DNA of 17,339 nucleotides from Ga0074130 sp035565355 (GCA_035565355.1 DATMSM010000103.1:1-17339); one strand, 5' to 3'; shown: positions 1-7,477, numbered from the stretch's first letter. The notes: a model not told the origin generated them from the sequence alone. Made by a program: numbers and translations.

Positions 1-206
1 CGCAGCTCGGCCGCGCCCTGCCCCAGCGGCCCGGCCAGCGTGAGCTCATCGGTGCGTGCGGTATGACGCCAGTGCAGCGTGCCGTGATAAGCCTGCTCGC
101 CCTGACGTATGGAAATACGCCCCTCCAGCGTGAAGGGCGCGTCGGCGCGCGCCGGGCCGCACAGCAACATGCCCAGGGCAACAACGAACAAAGACTTCAA
201 GGCCAC
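1..206 (-). CDS. lolB: Outer-membrane lipoprotein insertion protein LolB, N-terminal part
   Basis: LolB accepts lipoproteins from the periplasmic carrier LolA and inserts them into the outer membrane. Only the first 68 codons are in the window; the gene continues past the left edge. I read it from a GTG at 206-204, two bases after the TPR stop codon. Seen: a hydrophobic leader (about residues 5-16), then FTLEGRISIRQG, a WRH motif, and DELTLAGPLGQGAAEL, which match the family's opening beta-strands and its 'PLGQ' segment. Position after the TPR gene is the usual betaproteobacterial arrangement and suggests co-transcription. Odd: the only leader cysteine (Cys16) is preceded by Leu-Leu rather than the small residue of a lipobox, while ARA|DA looks like a signal peptidase I site. 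The protein may therefore not be lipidated. Identity is fairly secure, the start less so. Confidence 0.75.
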   Translation of the reverse strand, partial: MALKSLFVVALGMLLCGPARADAPFTLEGRISIRQGEQAYHGTLHWRHTARTDELTLAGPLGQGAAEL

Positions 207-208
207 GC

Positions 209-1957
209 TCAGGGGAGATATTTCTTGATGGTATCGGCCAAGGCCTGATTGGTCGGGCTCTGGCGAGTAGCGTCGGCCCACACTTTGCGTGCGTCGTCCT
301 GACGGCCGAGCGACCACAGTACCTCGCCCAGGTGGGCGGCAATTTCCGGGTCAGGCCGCTTGCTGAATGCCTTCTGCAAAACCTCCAGCGCAGCCTGCTT
401 ATCACCAAGACGGAACAGCACCCAGCCCTTGCTATCGAGGATGAAGGGATCATCCGGTTGCAGCGAGAGTGCCTTGTCGATCAACTGCTGCGCCTCTTCA
501 AGGCGCACGCCGCGCTCCGCCATGGAATAGCCGAGTGCGTTGTAGGCGTGCGCATGATCCGGCTTGACCTTGATGAGCCGGAGCCAGAGCTGTTCGGCCA
601 CTTCGAACTTGCCGATGCGATCGGCCGCCAGCGCGGTTTCGTAGAGGAGTTCAGGCTCGTTAGGGCGGCCTTGCAGCGCCTTGTCGAGTACCCGATACGC
701 TTCCTCGTCACGCTTCGCCTCGTGCAGCAGATTGGCGTCCGCCACGATCAACTGCACTTGCGCCGCCTCGTCGGCGGGCCTGACCTTGTGCAGGATCGCG
801 CGCGCGCCCTCGAAATCTCCGAGGCGGGCGGTGAGCTGCGCCGCACGCGCTTGCGCCGGCATGTACTGCGCACCCGGCGTCACACCTGCATACCAGGCGG
901 CGGCGGCCTTCAGGTCTTTTCTTTCCTCGGCGATCTGGCCCAGATAGGTACGCACCAGATTGCTCTCGGCGTAATTCATGTCGAGCAGACGCTTCAACTG
1001 CGTCTCCGCCGTGTCGTAGTCGCGCATCTGCATCGACAGCAAGCCCACGGCATAGATCACATCGGGATTCGACGGTTGCCGCAACAGCACCAGCTTGAAC
1101 TCGGATAGCGCCTCATCAAAGCGGCGCTCGGCCACCAGCGCGCGCGCCAGACCCAGACGAGCCTCGGTGGATTCGGGATTGTCGCGCACGAAGGGCTGCA
1201 GGATGGCAATCACGTCCGCGGGCTTGGCCTGTGCCAGCAGGGCCTTGAAGAGGATGGCGAATTCCCAGTCGGGACGCAGCTCCAATGCGATGTCCAGATT
1301 GGCCTGCGCCTGTGGCAGCTCCTTGGCTGCATAAGCGGCCTGGGCACGGGCGAAATGCGCCTCGGGCAATTTCAGATAAGGCTCAGTAGCCTCGACCACA
1401 AGCTTATGCACCGCTGCCTTGTCCTGCACGCGGGCGAGCAGGCGATTGAGGCGCATCAGCGTGGCCGGCGCATTGACCGGGTCCAGCGCCAGCGCACGCG
1501 CCAGATGTTCGGCCACCTCGTCCAGGCGCCCAAAGGCGGCAGCCAGCGTCACCATCATCTGCTGCGCGCCGGCAGAGTTGGGCTCCTGCTCGACCCAGAT
1601 GCGCGTCGCGGACAGCGCAGCGTCGTACTGGCGGCTGGTCAGCGCCACTTCAGCGGCGCGCTTGGCGATACGCGGATCGCGGGTGCTACGCGCAAGATCC
1701 AGGTAGGCTGCCACCGACAGCGGCAACTGACCACGCGCGCCAGCGACCTCCGCAAACATGAACTGGTAGAGAATCTCGGGCGTCAACTCGGTGCTGGGAG
1801 CGGCGCCGAAGATGCCCTTCTTGTCTTCGTCCGCAGGCAGCACATCGGCTGCTCCGACCATGCTGGCATAGCCCAGCAACAGCGTCGCCAGCAGGGCGGA
1901 CAGGCGAAGTGGGCGATGTCGCAGTTTCATGGCCAATTGATTTTTGAATGAATTCAT
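209..1957 (-). CDS. Exported tetratricopeptide-repeat protein
   Basis: A 582-residue protein with a Sec-type leader (basic KLRHRPLR, hydrophobic stretch, then VGAADV as a likely cleavage region) followed by TPR-type helical repeats to the C-terminus. The repeats are clearest near the end, for example 'YNALGYSMAERG..LEEAQQLIDKALSLQPDD' and 'GWVLFRLGDKQAALEVLQKAF', with the typical W/L-G-Y-A-P spacing. TPR arrays bind other proteins; this family is periplasmic or outer-membrane associated, and its place before lolB suggests an envelope role. The exact function is unknown. It is transcribed divergently from mutM, 47 bases away. An internal ATG at 1930 (residue 10) gives a more conventional signal peptide; neither start has a good Shine-Dalgarno. 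Confidence 0.85.
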   Translation of the reverse strand: MNSFKNQLAMKLRHRPLRLSALLATLLLGYASMVGAADVLPADEDKKGIFGAAPSTELTPEILYQFMFAEVAGARGQLPLSVAAYLDLARSTRDPRIAKRAAEVALTSRQYDAALSATRIWVEQEPNSAGAQQMMVTLAAAFGRLDEVAEHLARALALDPVNAPATLMRLNRLLARVQDKAAVHKLVVEATEPYLKLPEAHFARAQAAYAAKELPQAQANLDIALELRPDWEFAILFKALLAQAKPADVIAILQPFVRDNPESTEARLGLARALVAERRFDEALSEFKLVLLRQPSNPDVIYAVGLLSMQMRDYDTAETQLKRLLDMNYAESNLVRTYLGQIAEERKDLKAAAAWYAGVTPGAQYMPAQARAAQLTARLGDFEGARAILHKVRPADEAAQVQLIVADANLLHEAKRDEEAYRVLDKALQGRPNEPELLYETALAADRIGKFEVAEQLWLRLIKVKPDHAHAYNALGYSMAERGVRLEEAQQLIDKALSLQPDDPFILDSKGWVLFRLGDKQAALEVLQKAFSKRPDPEIAAHLGEVLWSLGRQDDARKVWADATRQSPTNQALADTIKKYLP

Positions 1958-2004
1958 TCTTTAGAATGCGGGCATGTTAGCAGGTTCCCTGAGCATCTCT
2001 GACC

Positions 2005-2814
2005 ATGCCTGAACTTCCCGAAGTTGAAGTCACACGCCTCGGCATTGCCCCCAGCCTGACCGGCAAAAAGCTGACGGCCGTTGTCGCGCGCACGCCCAAG
2101 CTACGTTACCCGATTCCCGCCGAATTACCTGCGCTGTTGTGTGACAGGGTGTTGCTGTCGGTAAGCCGGCGCGCCAAGTATCTGTTGCTGGATTTCGGCC
2201 ACGGTCGGCTGCTGCTGCACCTGGGCATGAGCGGCAGCCTGCGCCTGCTGCCCGCCGCCACCCTGCCAGAAAAGCACGACCATCTCGATCTGGTTTTCGG
2301 CCAGACCGTCCTGCGCTTGCGCGACCCGCGCCGCTTCGGCGCCGCCTTGTGGCTGCCCGGTGCAGACAGCCACGCGCTGCTCGACGTGCTGGGCCCGGAA
2401 CCCCTGTCCGAGATATTTACCGCGCGTTGGCTGCACGCCGCATTGAAGAAACGCGGCACCGCCATCAAACCCACGCTGATGGACGGGCACCTGGTCGTCG
2501 GCATTGGCAACATCTACGCCTCGGAAAGCCTGTTTCGTGCGCGCATCAGCCCGAAGACGGCGGCCAACAAGGTGTCCCTGCAAAGACTGGAGCGACTGGT
2601 GCCAGAAATCAAGGCCACGCTCGCAGCCGCCATCGCGAAGGGTGGCAGCAGCCTGCGCGACTTCATCCATTCGGATGGCAGCTCGGGCTACTTTCAGCAG
2701 GAATATTTTGTCTACGGCCGCGACGGACAGCCTTGCAAGGTATGCGGCACTCCGATCAAACGCATCGTGCAGGGCCAGCGGGCTTCATTCTATTGCCAGA
2801 AATGTCAAAAGTAG
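2005..2814 (+). CDS. mutM: Formamidopyrimidine-DNA glycosylase (Fpg/MutM)
   Basis: A bifunctional base-excision repair enzyme that removes 8-oxoguanine and formamidopyrimidines and cleaves the abasic site by beta,delta-elimination. The 269-residue length is standard. All hallmarks are visible: the N-terminal MPELPEVE with catalytic Pro2 and Glu3, Lys58 in RRAKYLLL, HLGMSGSLR, the helix-two-turn-helix VVGIGNIYASESLF, and a C-terminal zinc finger with Cys244, Cys247, Cys264 and Cys267 around QGQRASFYC, which includes the DNA-contacting Arg259. It closely resembles E. coli MutM by eye. It is a single gene divergent from the TPR–lolB pair. The Shine-Dalgarno is weak, and no hairpin terminator is seen downstream. 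Confidence 0.97.
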   Translation: MPELPEVEVTRLGIAPSLTGKKLTAVVARTPKLRYPIPAELPALLCDRVLLSVSRRAKYLLLDFGHGRLLLHLGMSGSLRLLPAATLPEKHDHLDLVFGQTVLRLRDPRRFGAALWLPGADSHALLDVLGPEPLSEIFTARWLHAALKKRGTAIKPTLMDGHLVVGIGNIYASESLFRARISPKTAANKVSLQRLERLVPEIKATLAAAIAKGGSSLRDFIHSDGSSGYFQQEYFVYGRDGQPCKVCGTPIKRIVQGQRASFYCQKCQK

Positions 2815-2848
2815 AACTCACAACCCAAAATAATCCAGGCGAGCACAC

Positions 2849-2876
2849 CTGACAATCCCTTACATCCACTTATAAA
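2849..2876 (+). promoter_or_regulatory. Upstream sigma70-type promoter (P1) of the diguanylate cyclase gene
   Basis: CTGACA at 2849-2854 (5 of 6 to TTGACA) and TATAAA at 2871-2876 (5 of 6 to TATAAT) are separated by 16 bases. They lie in the AT-rich gap after mutM. A transcript starting near 2883 would carry about 72 bases of leader and would include the GAAG sequence at 2924-2927 and the ATG codons at 2931 and 2935. Confidence 0.5.
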
Positions 2877-2894
2877 TCAACGCAAAAGAAATTC

Positions 2895-2922
2895 TTGCTC
2901 CGAAATCAAAGTTTTCTATAAT
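2895..2922 (+). promoter_or_regulatory. Proximal sigma70-type promoter (P2) of the diguanylate cyclase gene
   Basis: A perfect TATAAT lies at 2917-2922, with TTGCTC at 2895-2900 sixteen bases upstream as a mediocre -35. Transcription from here would begin around 2929. That leaves a leader of only about 26 bases, dominated by the G tract, and excludes the GAAG sequence that could serve the ATG at 2935. Confidence 0.5.
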
Positions 2923-2942
2923 TGAAGAAAATGAATGATTGA

Positions 2943-2950
2943 GGGGGGGG
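2943..2950 (+). repeat. Homopolymeric G8 tract in the ribosome-binding region
   Basis: Eight consecutive G residues follow GA at 2941-2942 and end four bases before the ATG at 2955. They form the only Shine-Dalgarno-like element for that start. Short G tracts of this size are prone to slipped-strand change in length, and here this would alter spacing and reading frame. A homopolymer sequencing error is the alternative. Confidence 0.8.
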
Positions 2951-2954
2951 CATC

Positions 2955-4715
2955 ATGCCGCAGCAAGGGCGCCAGAGCTGGGCCAGACAATTGCCTGTGC
3001 GCGGCATCCTGCTGACTGCACTGCTGGCCCTGGGCGGCTGGAGTTGTTTGTCGGCATTCAAGGACCTTGCCGCCGCCTACCGGAACTACCGCCAGAGCGA
3101 AACGGTGATTGTCTGGGCGCAAACCACCAATCATCTGTTCCGCATGAGCCAGCATTTCGCATTTGAGCGCGGACGCACTGCCGTGGTCTTGCGTTCACCA
3201 CAAGCAATCAGCGCAGCCAACCGCGAGTTCATCGCAACGCGCCGACAGCAGGCCGATGACGCGATGCGCTTGTTCCTGCAAGAACGTGGCCGCCTGCCCC
3301 AGGTCGGACAGGACAAGCTAGCCAGTGAGTGGGCCGCCATCCAGGCCTTGCGGCAGGAGAATGATCGCAACATGGCCTTGCCGCTGAGTCAGCGCGATCC
3401 CCGGTTGCTTCAGCGCTGGTTCTCCAGCGCCACGCATCTGCTGATGGAAAGCCGCCGCCTGATTCAGTTGTTGGTTGCCGACTATGTGCGCAGCGGGGGC
3501 ATGAGCGTGGCAAGGCTGACCATGATTACGGGTTATGCATTTGAGCTGCGCCTCGTCCTCGGGGCAGAATCGACCCTGATCGCGCAGAATCTGGCCGCAG
3601 GCACAGCGATGCCGGCGGATGAAATTGCGCGCATCCATGAGATGCGCGGACAGGAAAGCGCCGCCTGGAAGGAAGTAGACCGGCTAAGCGCTTACGGCCC
3701 TTTGCCTCGCTTGGACCCAAGCATCGCCGCTGTCCGCCAGGCGCACTACGCCAGCCTGCGGCCCAAACAGGATGCGGTACTGGCCGCATGGGCCGAGGGC
3801 CGCACGCCCGACTTGCAACTCGAGGATCTGGTCCGCACATCACAACCGGTGCTCGACGGTATCGCCCTGCTGACCCAGAAGAGTGCGGAAGAGATCGAGC
3901 TGCTCGCTTTGCAGGACAAGCAACAGGCGCAGCGGGCACTGATCGTCAGCGTGGTCGTAGGTATCACCCTGCTTGCCATCATGCTGCTGGCGATCTGGTA
4001 TGTACTGCGCCAGGTCATCCAGCCACTTGAGGCCATCGATCGGGAGTTGCGCCAATTGACACAGGAAACGGTCGTAGCCCCGACACCGCGCACAAGTAAC
4101 GAAATCGCCTGCATCGAGGATGCCATCGCGCTGGTCACACACCTGTGGCAGGAAAAGGCGCGCCTGGAGGATGAGCTGCGCAACTTCGCCTTTCAGGACA
4201 GCCTCACCCAGCTACCCAACCGTCGCCTGCTGATGGAGCGCATACAGCAAGCCTGCCTCCGCAACGAGCGGCGCGACCTGTATGCCTGCCTGCTGTTTCT
4301 CGATCTGGACAAGTTCAAGGAGGTCAACGACAACCATGGTCACGACCTTGGCGACCAGTTGCTGATTGCCGTTGCCAACAGGATGAAGGCGCTGCTGCGC
4401 GAGGAAGACACGGTGGCGCGTCTCGGCGGCGACGAGTTCATTGTCCTCATTGACGACCTGGGCACCGACTTCGAAGCAGCGCTCGCCAGCACCCGGCACA
4501 TCGTCGAGAAACTCACGCGGGAGTTGGGCCAGCCCTACCCGCTCAACGGCGCCAGCGTGTGCTGCTCGATCAGCATCGGCAGCAAGCTATTCCGTGGTAG
4601 CAGCAATGCCAATCTCCTGATCAGGGCTGCCGATGAGGCGATGTATCAGGAAAAGCGTGCGCGCAACGCGGGCTACGCCGAGGTCACCGTTATCGACACC
4701 ACAGCGCGCCCTTAA
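2955..4715 (+). CDS. Membrane-bound diguanylate cyclase (GGDEF) with a periplasmic sensor region
   Basis: A 586-residue protein expected to make cyclic di-GMP from two GTP. Order: transmembrane segment 1 (about residues 17-35), a mostly helical periplasmic region of roughly 290 residues, transmembrane segment 2 (about 328-352), a HAMP-like linker and coiled coil to about 410, then a GGDEF domain (about 412-575). The active-site GGDEF is intact at 491-495. The RxxD inhibitory site (REED, 482-485) lies five residues before it, so an active, product-inhibited enzyme is expected. QHFAFERGRTAVVL (about 66-79) resembles the ER-rich opening of NIT-type nitrate/nitrite sensor domains, but this is only a resemblance. 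No EAL domain is present. The stop codon overlaps that of the convergent ferredoxin gene. Start context is unusual: a G8 tract and upstream ATGs in other frames. Confidence 0.92.
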   Translation: MPQQGRQSWARQLPVRGILLTALLALGGWSCLSAFKDLAAAYRNYRQSETVIVWAQTTNHLFRMSQHFAFERGRTAVVLRSPQAISAANREFIATRRQQADDAMRLFLQERGRLPQVGQDKLASEWAAIQALRQENDRNMALPLSQRDPRLLQRWFSSATHLLMESRRLIQLLVADYVRSGGMSVARLTMITGYAFELRLVLGAESTLIAQNLAAGTAMPADEIARIHEMRGQESAAWKEVDRLSAYGPLPRLDPSIAAVRQAHYASLRPKQDAVLAAWAEGRTPDLQLEDLVRTSQPVLDGIALLTQKSAEEIELLALQDKQQAQRALIVSVVVGITLLAIMLLAIWYVLRQVIQPLEAIDRELRQLTQETVVAPTPRTSNEIACIEDAIALVTHLWQEKARLEDELRNFAFQDSLTQLPNRRLLMERIQQACLRNERRDLYACLLFLDLDKFKEVNDNHGHDLGDQLLIAVANRMKALLREEDTVARLGGDEFIVLIDDLGTDFEAALASTRHIVEKLTRELGQPYPLNGASVCCSISIGSKLFRGSSNANLLIRAADEAMYQEKRARNAGYAEVTVIDTTARP

Positions 4716-4969
4716 GCGTCGGGAGTAGCCGTCAGCTTCAGGTACTTTGCCATCAGCAAATCCTGATTCTCGACATTGTCAGGGTCGTTGGGGATGCAGT
4801 CGACCGGGCAGACATCGCGACACTGCGGCCTGTCAAAGTGACCAACACACTCAGTGCACTTGGCAGGGTCGATCTGGTAGATCTCCTCGCCTTGCGAGAT
4901 TGCCGCGTTGGGGCACTCCGGTTCGCAGACGTCGCAGTTGATGCACTCGTCGGTAATCATCAAGGCCAT
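4712..4969 (-). CDS. 2[4Fe-4S] ferredoxin, Allochromatium/YfhL type
   Basis: A small low-potential electron carrier of 85 residues. Two cluster motifs are visible: C9-x2-C12-x2-C15-x3-C19-P, and C38-x2-C41-x8-C50-x3-C54-P, with an extra Cys58. The eight-residue insertion between the second and third cysteines of the second motif, plus the C-terminal extension, are typical of the Allochromatium-type family rather than clostridial ferredoxins. It begins two bases after the coaD stop, so the two are surely co-transcribed, a pairing common in proteobacteria. The electron partner cannot be told from the sequence. The TAA stop shares the tetramer TTAA with the stop of the convergent cyclase gene. 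Confidence 0.93.
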   Translation of the reverse strand: MALMITDECINCDVCEPECPNAAISQGEEIYQIDPAKCTECVGHFDRPQCRDVCPVDCIPNDPDNVENQDLLMAKYLKLTATPDA

Positions 4970-4971
4970 GC

Positions 4972-5463
4972 TTAAGCCCTGCTCTTGATTTTCTCGGCGA
5001 GACGCCTGGCAACGTGGGGATGCACAAACTTCTCGACCGGCCCGCCCAGGGTGGCGATTTCGCGCACCATGGTGGCGGAGATGAACATGTACTGTTCGCC
5101 CGGCGTCAGGAATACAGTCTCGACCTCGGGATAGAGATTGCGGTTCATGCCCGCCATCTGGAACTCGTATTCGAAGTCGGACACGGCACGCAGGCCGCGC
5201 AGAATGACGTGAGCGCCGTTCTTGCGCATGAAGTCCATCAAGAGACAGTTAAAGCCCTTGACCTCGACATTGGGCAACGCCTTGAGCACCTCGCGCGCGA
5301 TTTCGATGCGTTCGTCCAGGCAGAAGAAAGGGCGCTTGCTCGAACTCTCGGCAATGCCGACGATGACATGCCCGAACAGGCTGGCAGCGCGGCGCACCAG
5401 GTCTTCGTGACCATTGGTCAGCGGATCGAAAGTGCCGGGGTAGACGGCGATGGTTTTACTCAT
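4972..5463 (-). CDS. coaD: Phosphopantetheine adenylyltransferase
   Basis: Catalyses the penultimate step of coenzyme A synthesis: 4'-phosphopantetheine plus ATP gives dephospho-CoA and pyrophosphate, in the cytoplasm. At 163 residues it has normal length. Nucleotidyltransferase landmarks are all present: YPGTFDPLTNGH (residues 8-19, with the T/HxGH motif ending at His19), ILRGLRAVSDFEYEFQMAGMN in the middle, and FISATMVREIA near the end. It can be aligned by eye to E. coli CoaD along its length. It follows rsmD after 65 bases containing an imperfect inverted repeat and precedes the ferredoxin gene by two bases. Confidence 0.97.
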   Translation of the reverse strand: MSKTIAVYPGTFDPLTNGHEDLVRRAASLFGHVIVGIAESSSKRPFFCLDERIEIAREVLKALPNVEVKGFNCLLMDFMRKNGAHVILRGLRAVSDFEYEFQMAGMNRNLYPEVETVFLTPGEQYMFISATMVREIATLGGPVEKFVHPHVARRLAEKIKSRA

Positions 5464-5486
5464 GTGTTCAGCCTATGAAGCAATCG

Positions 5487-5512
5487 GTTGCAAGCATGGA
5501 GCGCTTTGCAAC
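5487..5512 (-). other. Intercistronic inverted repeat between rsmD and coaD
   Basis: GTTGCAAGC at 5487-5495 faces GCTTTGCAAC at 5503-5512; the arms are complementary apart from one bulged base, with a seven-base loop. It lies in the 65-base gap before coaD. No U-rich run follows on the coding strand, so it is not a standard intrinsic terminator. It could be an RNA processing or stability element. Confidence 0.4.
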
Positions 5513-5528
5513 GCCCTCTCGTCCTGCT

Positions 5529-6056
5529 TTATTCCTGTTCCAGCAAATGAAAATGAACCTGCCCGGCCTGCCCGCGCTTGACGGTTTTCCACGCGCCCAG
5601 CGCCTCGATCTCATGTTCGGCCTCGACATACAGTCGCGCGCCCGGGGCGGCCCAGCCCGGCAGCAGCGGCGCTGTCTTTTCCAGCCAGCCCTTGTTATAG
5701 GGAGGATCGAGGAAGATCAGGTCAAAACGCGTATCGGAGACGAATTTTAGCGCATCGCCACCGACTATCCGCACCTGTGGCAATTGCAGCGCCGCCAGAT
5801 GGCCCCTCAAGGTCTTCAGTGCGCCCGCATCGCGCTCCAGCAGCACCACTTCGTCCGCGCCACGCGAGGCGGCCTCGAAGCCCAGAATGCCGCTCCCCGC
5901 AAACAGGTCCAGGCAACGCCAGCCTGACAGATTCTGCCCCAGCCAGTTGAACAGCGTCTCGCGCACGCGATCCGGTGTCGGGCGCAGGCCGGGCGCATCG
6001 ACGACCTGGATCAGGCGGCTGCGATGCGTGCCGCCGGTGATTCTGATCCGGCTCAC
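5529..6056 (-). CDS. rsmD: 16S rRNA (guanine966-N2)-methyltransferase
   Basis: Transfers a methyl group from S-adenosylmethionine to N2 of G966 of 16S rRNA. Seen: SRIRITGG at the N-terminus, RPTPDRVRETLFNWL (substrate-side motif), the SAM-binding LDLFAGSGILGFEAASRGA (about residues 48-66), an acidic ribose-binding ERD, and the catalytic FLDPPY (about 114-119). I chose the GTG at 6056 because homology begins exactly there. The frame stays open upstream to a TTG at 6161, but that 35-residue extension is proline-, arginine- and serine-rich, overlaps the preceding peptidase gene and looks non-coding. It sits in a minus-strand run with coaD and the M16 genes. In E. coli the same gene abuts ftsY; here the two M16 genes lie between. 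Confidence 0.93.
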   Translation of the reverse strand: MSRIRITGGTHRSRLIQVVDAPGLRPTPDRVRETLFNWLGQNLSGWRCLDLFAGSGILGFEAASRGADEVVLLERDAGALKTLRGHLAALQLPQVRIVGGDALKFVSDTRFDLIFLDPPYNKGWLEKTAPLLPGWAAPGARLYVEAEHEIEALGAWKTVKRGQAGQVHFHLLEQE

Positions 6057-6138
6057 GCAGCCGCCGTCCGATCGGGAACCGGGCCGTGAGGAAGCTTCAT
6101 CAGGTCTGCCTGCGCGGGTGGGGATGGGAGGCGGAGCG

Positions 6139-7467
6139 TCATTTTTCCTCGACACCCACAATCACGGTTACCAGCCGGTTTTCCTGCACATGCGAGGCAA
6201 ACGCCGCGCGCACCTGCTCAGCCGTGATCGAGCCGATCAGCTTGGGATAGTCGTCGATATAAGTCAGCGGCAAATCGTAGAAGCCGATTGCCGACAGATA
6301 GCCGAGCAGCTTGGCATTGCTATCGATACGCAGGGAGAGTCCGTCGATGTAGTACTGCTTGGCGGCCTTGAGCTCGGCCGCGCTCGGCCCTGTCTTCAGA
6401 TAAGACGCCAGCACCTCATGCACGACCTTGAGCGCATCGTCGGTTTGCTCGCGGCGCGTCTGCAGGCCGATCTGGAATGGGCCTTCAAGCTTGCGCGGCG
6501 CGAAATAGGAATGCACATCGTAGGCATAGCCGCGCTTCTCGCGCACCTCCTGCATCAGCTTCGACACAAAACCGCCACCGCCCAGCGTGTAGTTACCTAC
6601 CAACAGGGCGTAGTAGTCCGGGTCGCTACGCTTGACCGCCGGCATGCCGATGGCAATATGCGCCTGCGCCGAGGGGTGCGGGATGCGTAGGGTCTGCATC
6701 TCGGCCGGCGCCACCGCAGGCACCGCTGCCGCCGGCGCGCGACTGGGCAGGGCCGCCGCCAGGTCGAGGGCAATGCCTTCCGCTTCGGCGCGGCTGATAT
6801 TGCCTATCATCGAAATCACCGCGCCATTGGCGCTGTAGTTGTTGCGATGAAAGGCGACGATGTCCGCGCGCGTGATGGCGGCCACGCTCTCGACCGAAGC
6901 ACTGCGGCCATAGGGGTGCTCGCCGTAGAGGGCCGCACCAAAGCGTCTCGACAAGACGGTGCCGGGGCGGGTTTGGGCGTCCTGCAATGCAGCGATGGTG
7001 CGGTTCTTCTCACGCGCCAGCACGGCCTCCGGGAAACTGGGTGCGGCCAGCAGACGACGCATCAGGGCCAGGCCGCCATTGCGCTGCTCCGGATCGGACA
7101 GCGTGCGCAGGCTGAGGCTGCTGCGATCCCCATCGACGCCACCGCCAAACTTGATGCCAAGATCGACCACGCGTCCGGCGATCTTTTCCTCGTCGAGCGC
7201 TTCCTCATCAGCAGCGGAACCCGCTGCCTCCACCCCCGCATCCAGCAAGCCGCGCGTAATCGCCGCGACGCCGCTCTTTCCCTGCGGGTCCTGTGCACTG
7301 CCGGCAGGAATATCCACCTGCACGTCGAGGAGAGGCAAAGCATCGCTGGCAACGAAATAAACACGCGCGCCGGTGGGCGTCGTCCAGTGCTCGATCCGGG
7401 GGCCAGCGTGGCTCAGGCCGGCAAGCAGCAGACAGGCCGAGGCCATCAGGAATTTTTCGATACGCAT
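6139..7467 (-). CDS. M16 peptidase-like protein, catalytically inactive partner subunit
   Basis: An exported 442-residue M16 (pitrilysin/MPP-like) protein. The leader ends LLLAGLSHA|G. The ATG at 7467 is chosen because it is preceded by TGAGGA at a proper distance; an in-frame start at 7548 would overlap the upstream gene and lacks a leader. Where the active subunit has HxxEH, this protein has Ala69, Arg72 and Gly73, so the zinc site is gone. It keeps the C-terminal-domain motif EVREKRGYAYDV (about 307-318) with the Arg/Tyr pair that binds substrate. This matches the known heterodimer arrangement in which one subunit gives the zinc site and the other the R/Y pair. It follows the active subunit after 10 bases and is presumably made with it. 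Likely location is the periplasm; the substrate is unknown. Confidence 0.9.
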   Translation of the reverse strand: MRIEKFLMASACLLLAGLSHAGPRIEHWTTPTGARVYFVASDALPLLDVQVDIPAGSAQDPQGKSGVAAITRGLLDAGVEAAGSAADEEALDEEKIAGRVVDLGIKFGGGVDGDRSSLSLRTLSDPEQRNGGLALMRRLLAAPSFPEAVLAREKNRTIAALQDAQTRPGTVLSRRFGAALYGEHPYGRSASVESVAAITRADIVAFHRNNYSANGAVISMIGNISRAEAEGIALDLAAALPSRAPAAAVPAVAPAEMQTLRIPHPSAQAHIAIGMPAVKRSDPDYYALLVGNYTLGGGGFVSKLMQEVREKRGYAYDVHSYFAPRKLEGPFQIGLQTRREQTDDALKVVHEVLASYLKTGPSAAELKAAKQYYIDGLSLRIDSNAKLLGYLSAIGFYDLPLTYIDDYPKLIGSITAEQVRAAFASHVQENRLVTVIVGVEEK

Positions 7468-7477
7468 ATCTGAGTCC

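Noticed and set aside
332..1108. 258-codon plus-strand frame inside the TPR gene
   Set aside because: The opposite strand encodes clear TPR repeats with a signal peptide; this frame is a shadow.
6057..6161. N-terminal extension of RsmD to a TTG at 6161
   Set aside because: Family similarity begins exactly at the GTG at 6056. The extra residues are low in complexity and overlap the upstream peptidase gene.
5887..6690. 267-codon plus-strand frame across rsmD and the M16 partner
   Set aside because: It is antisense to two genes with intact motifs, and its product has no recognisable features.
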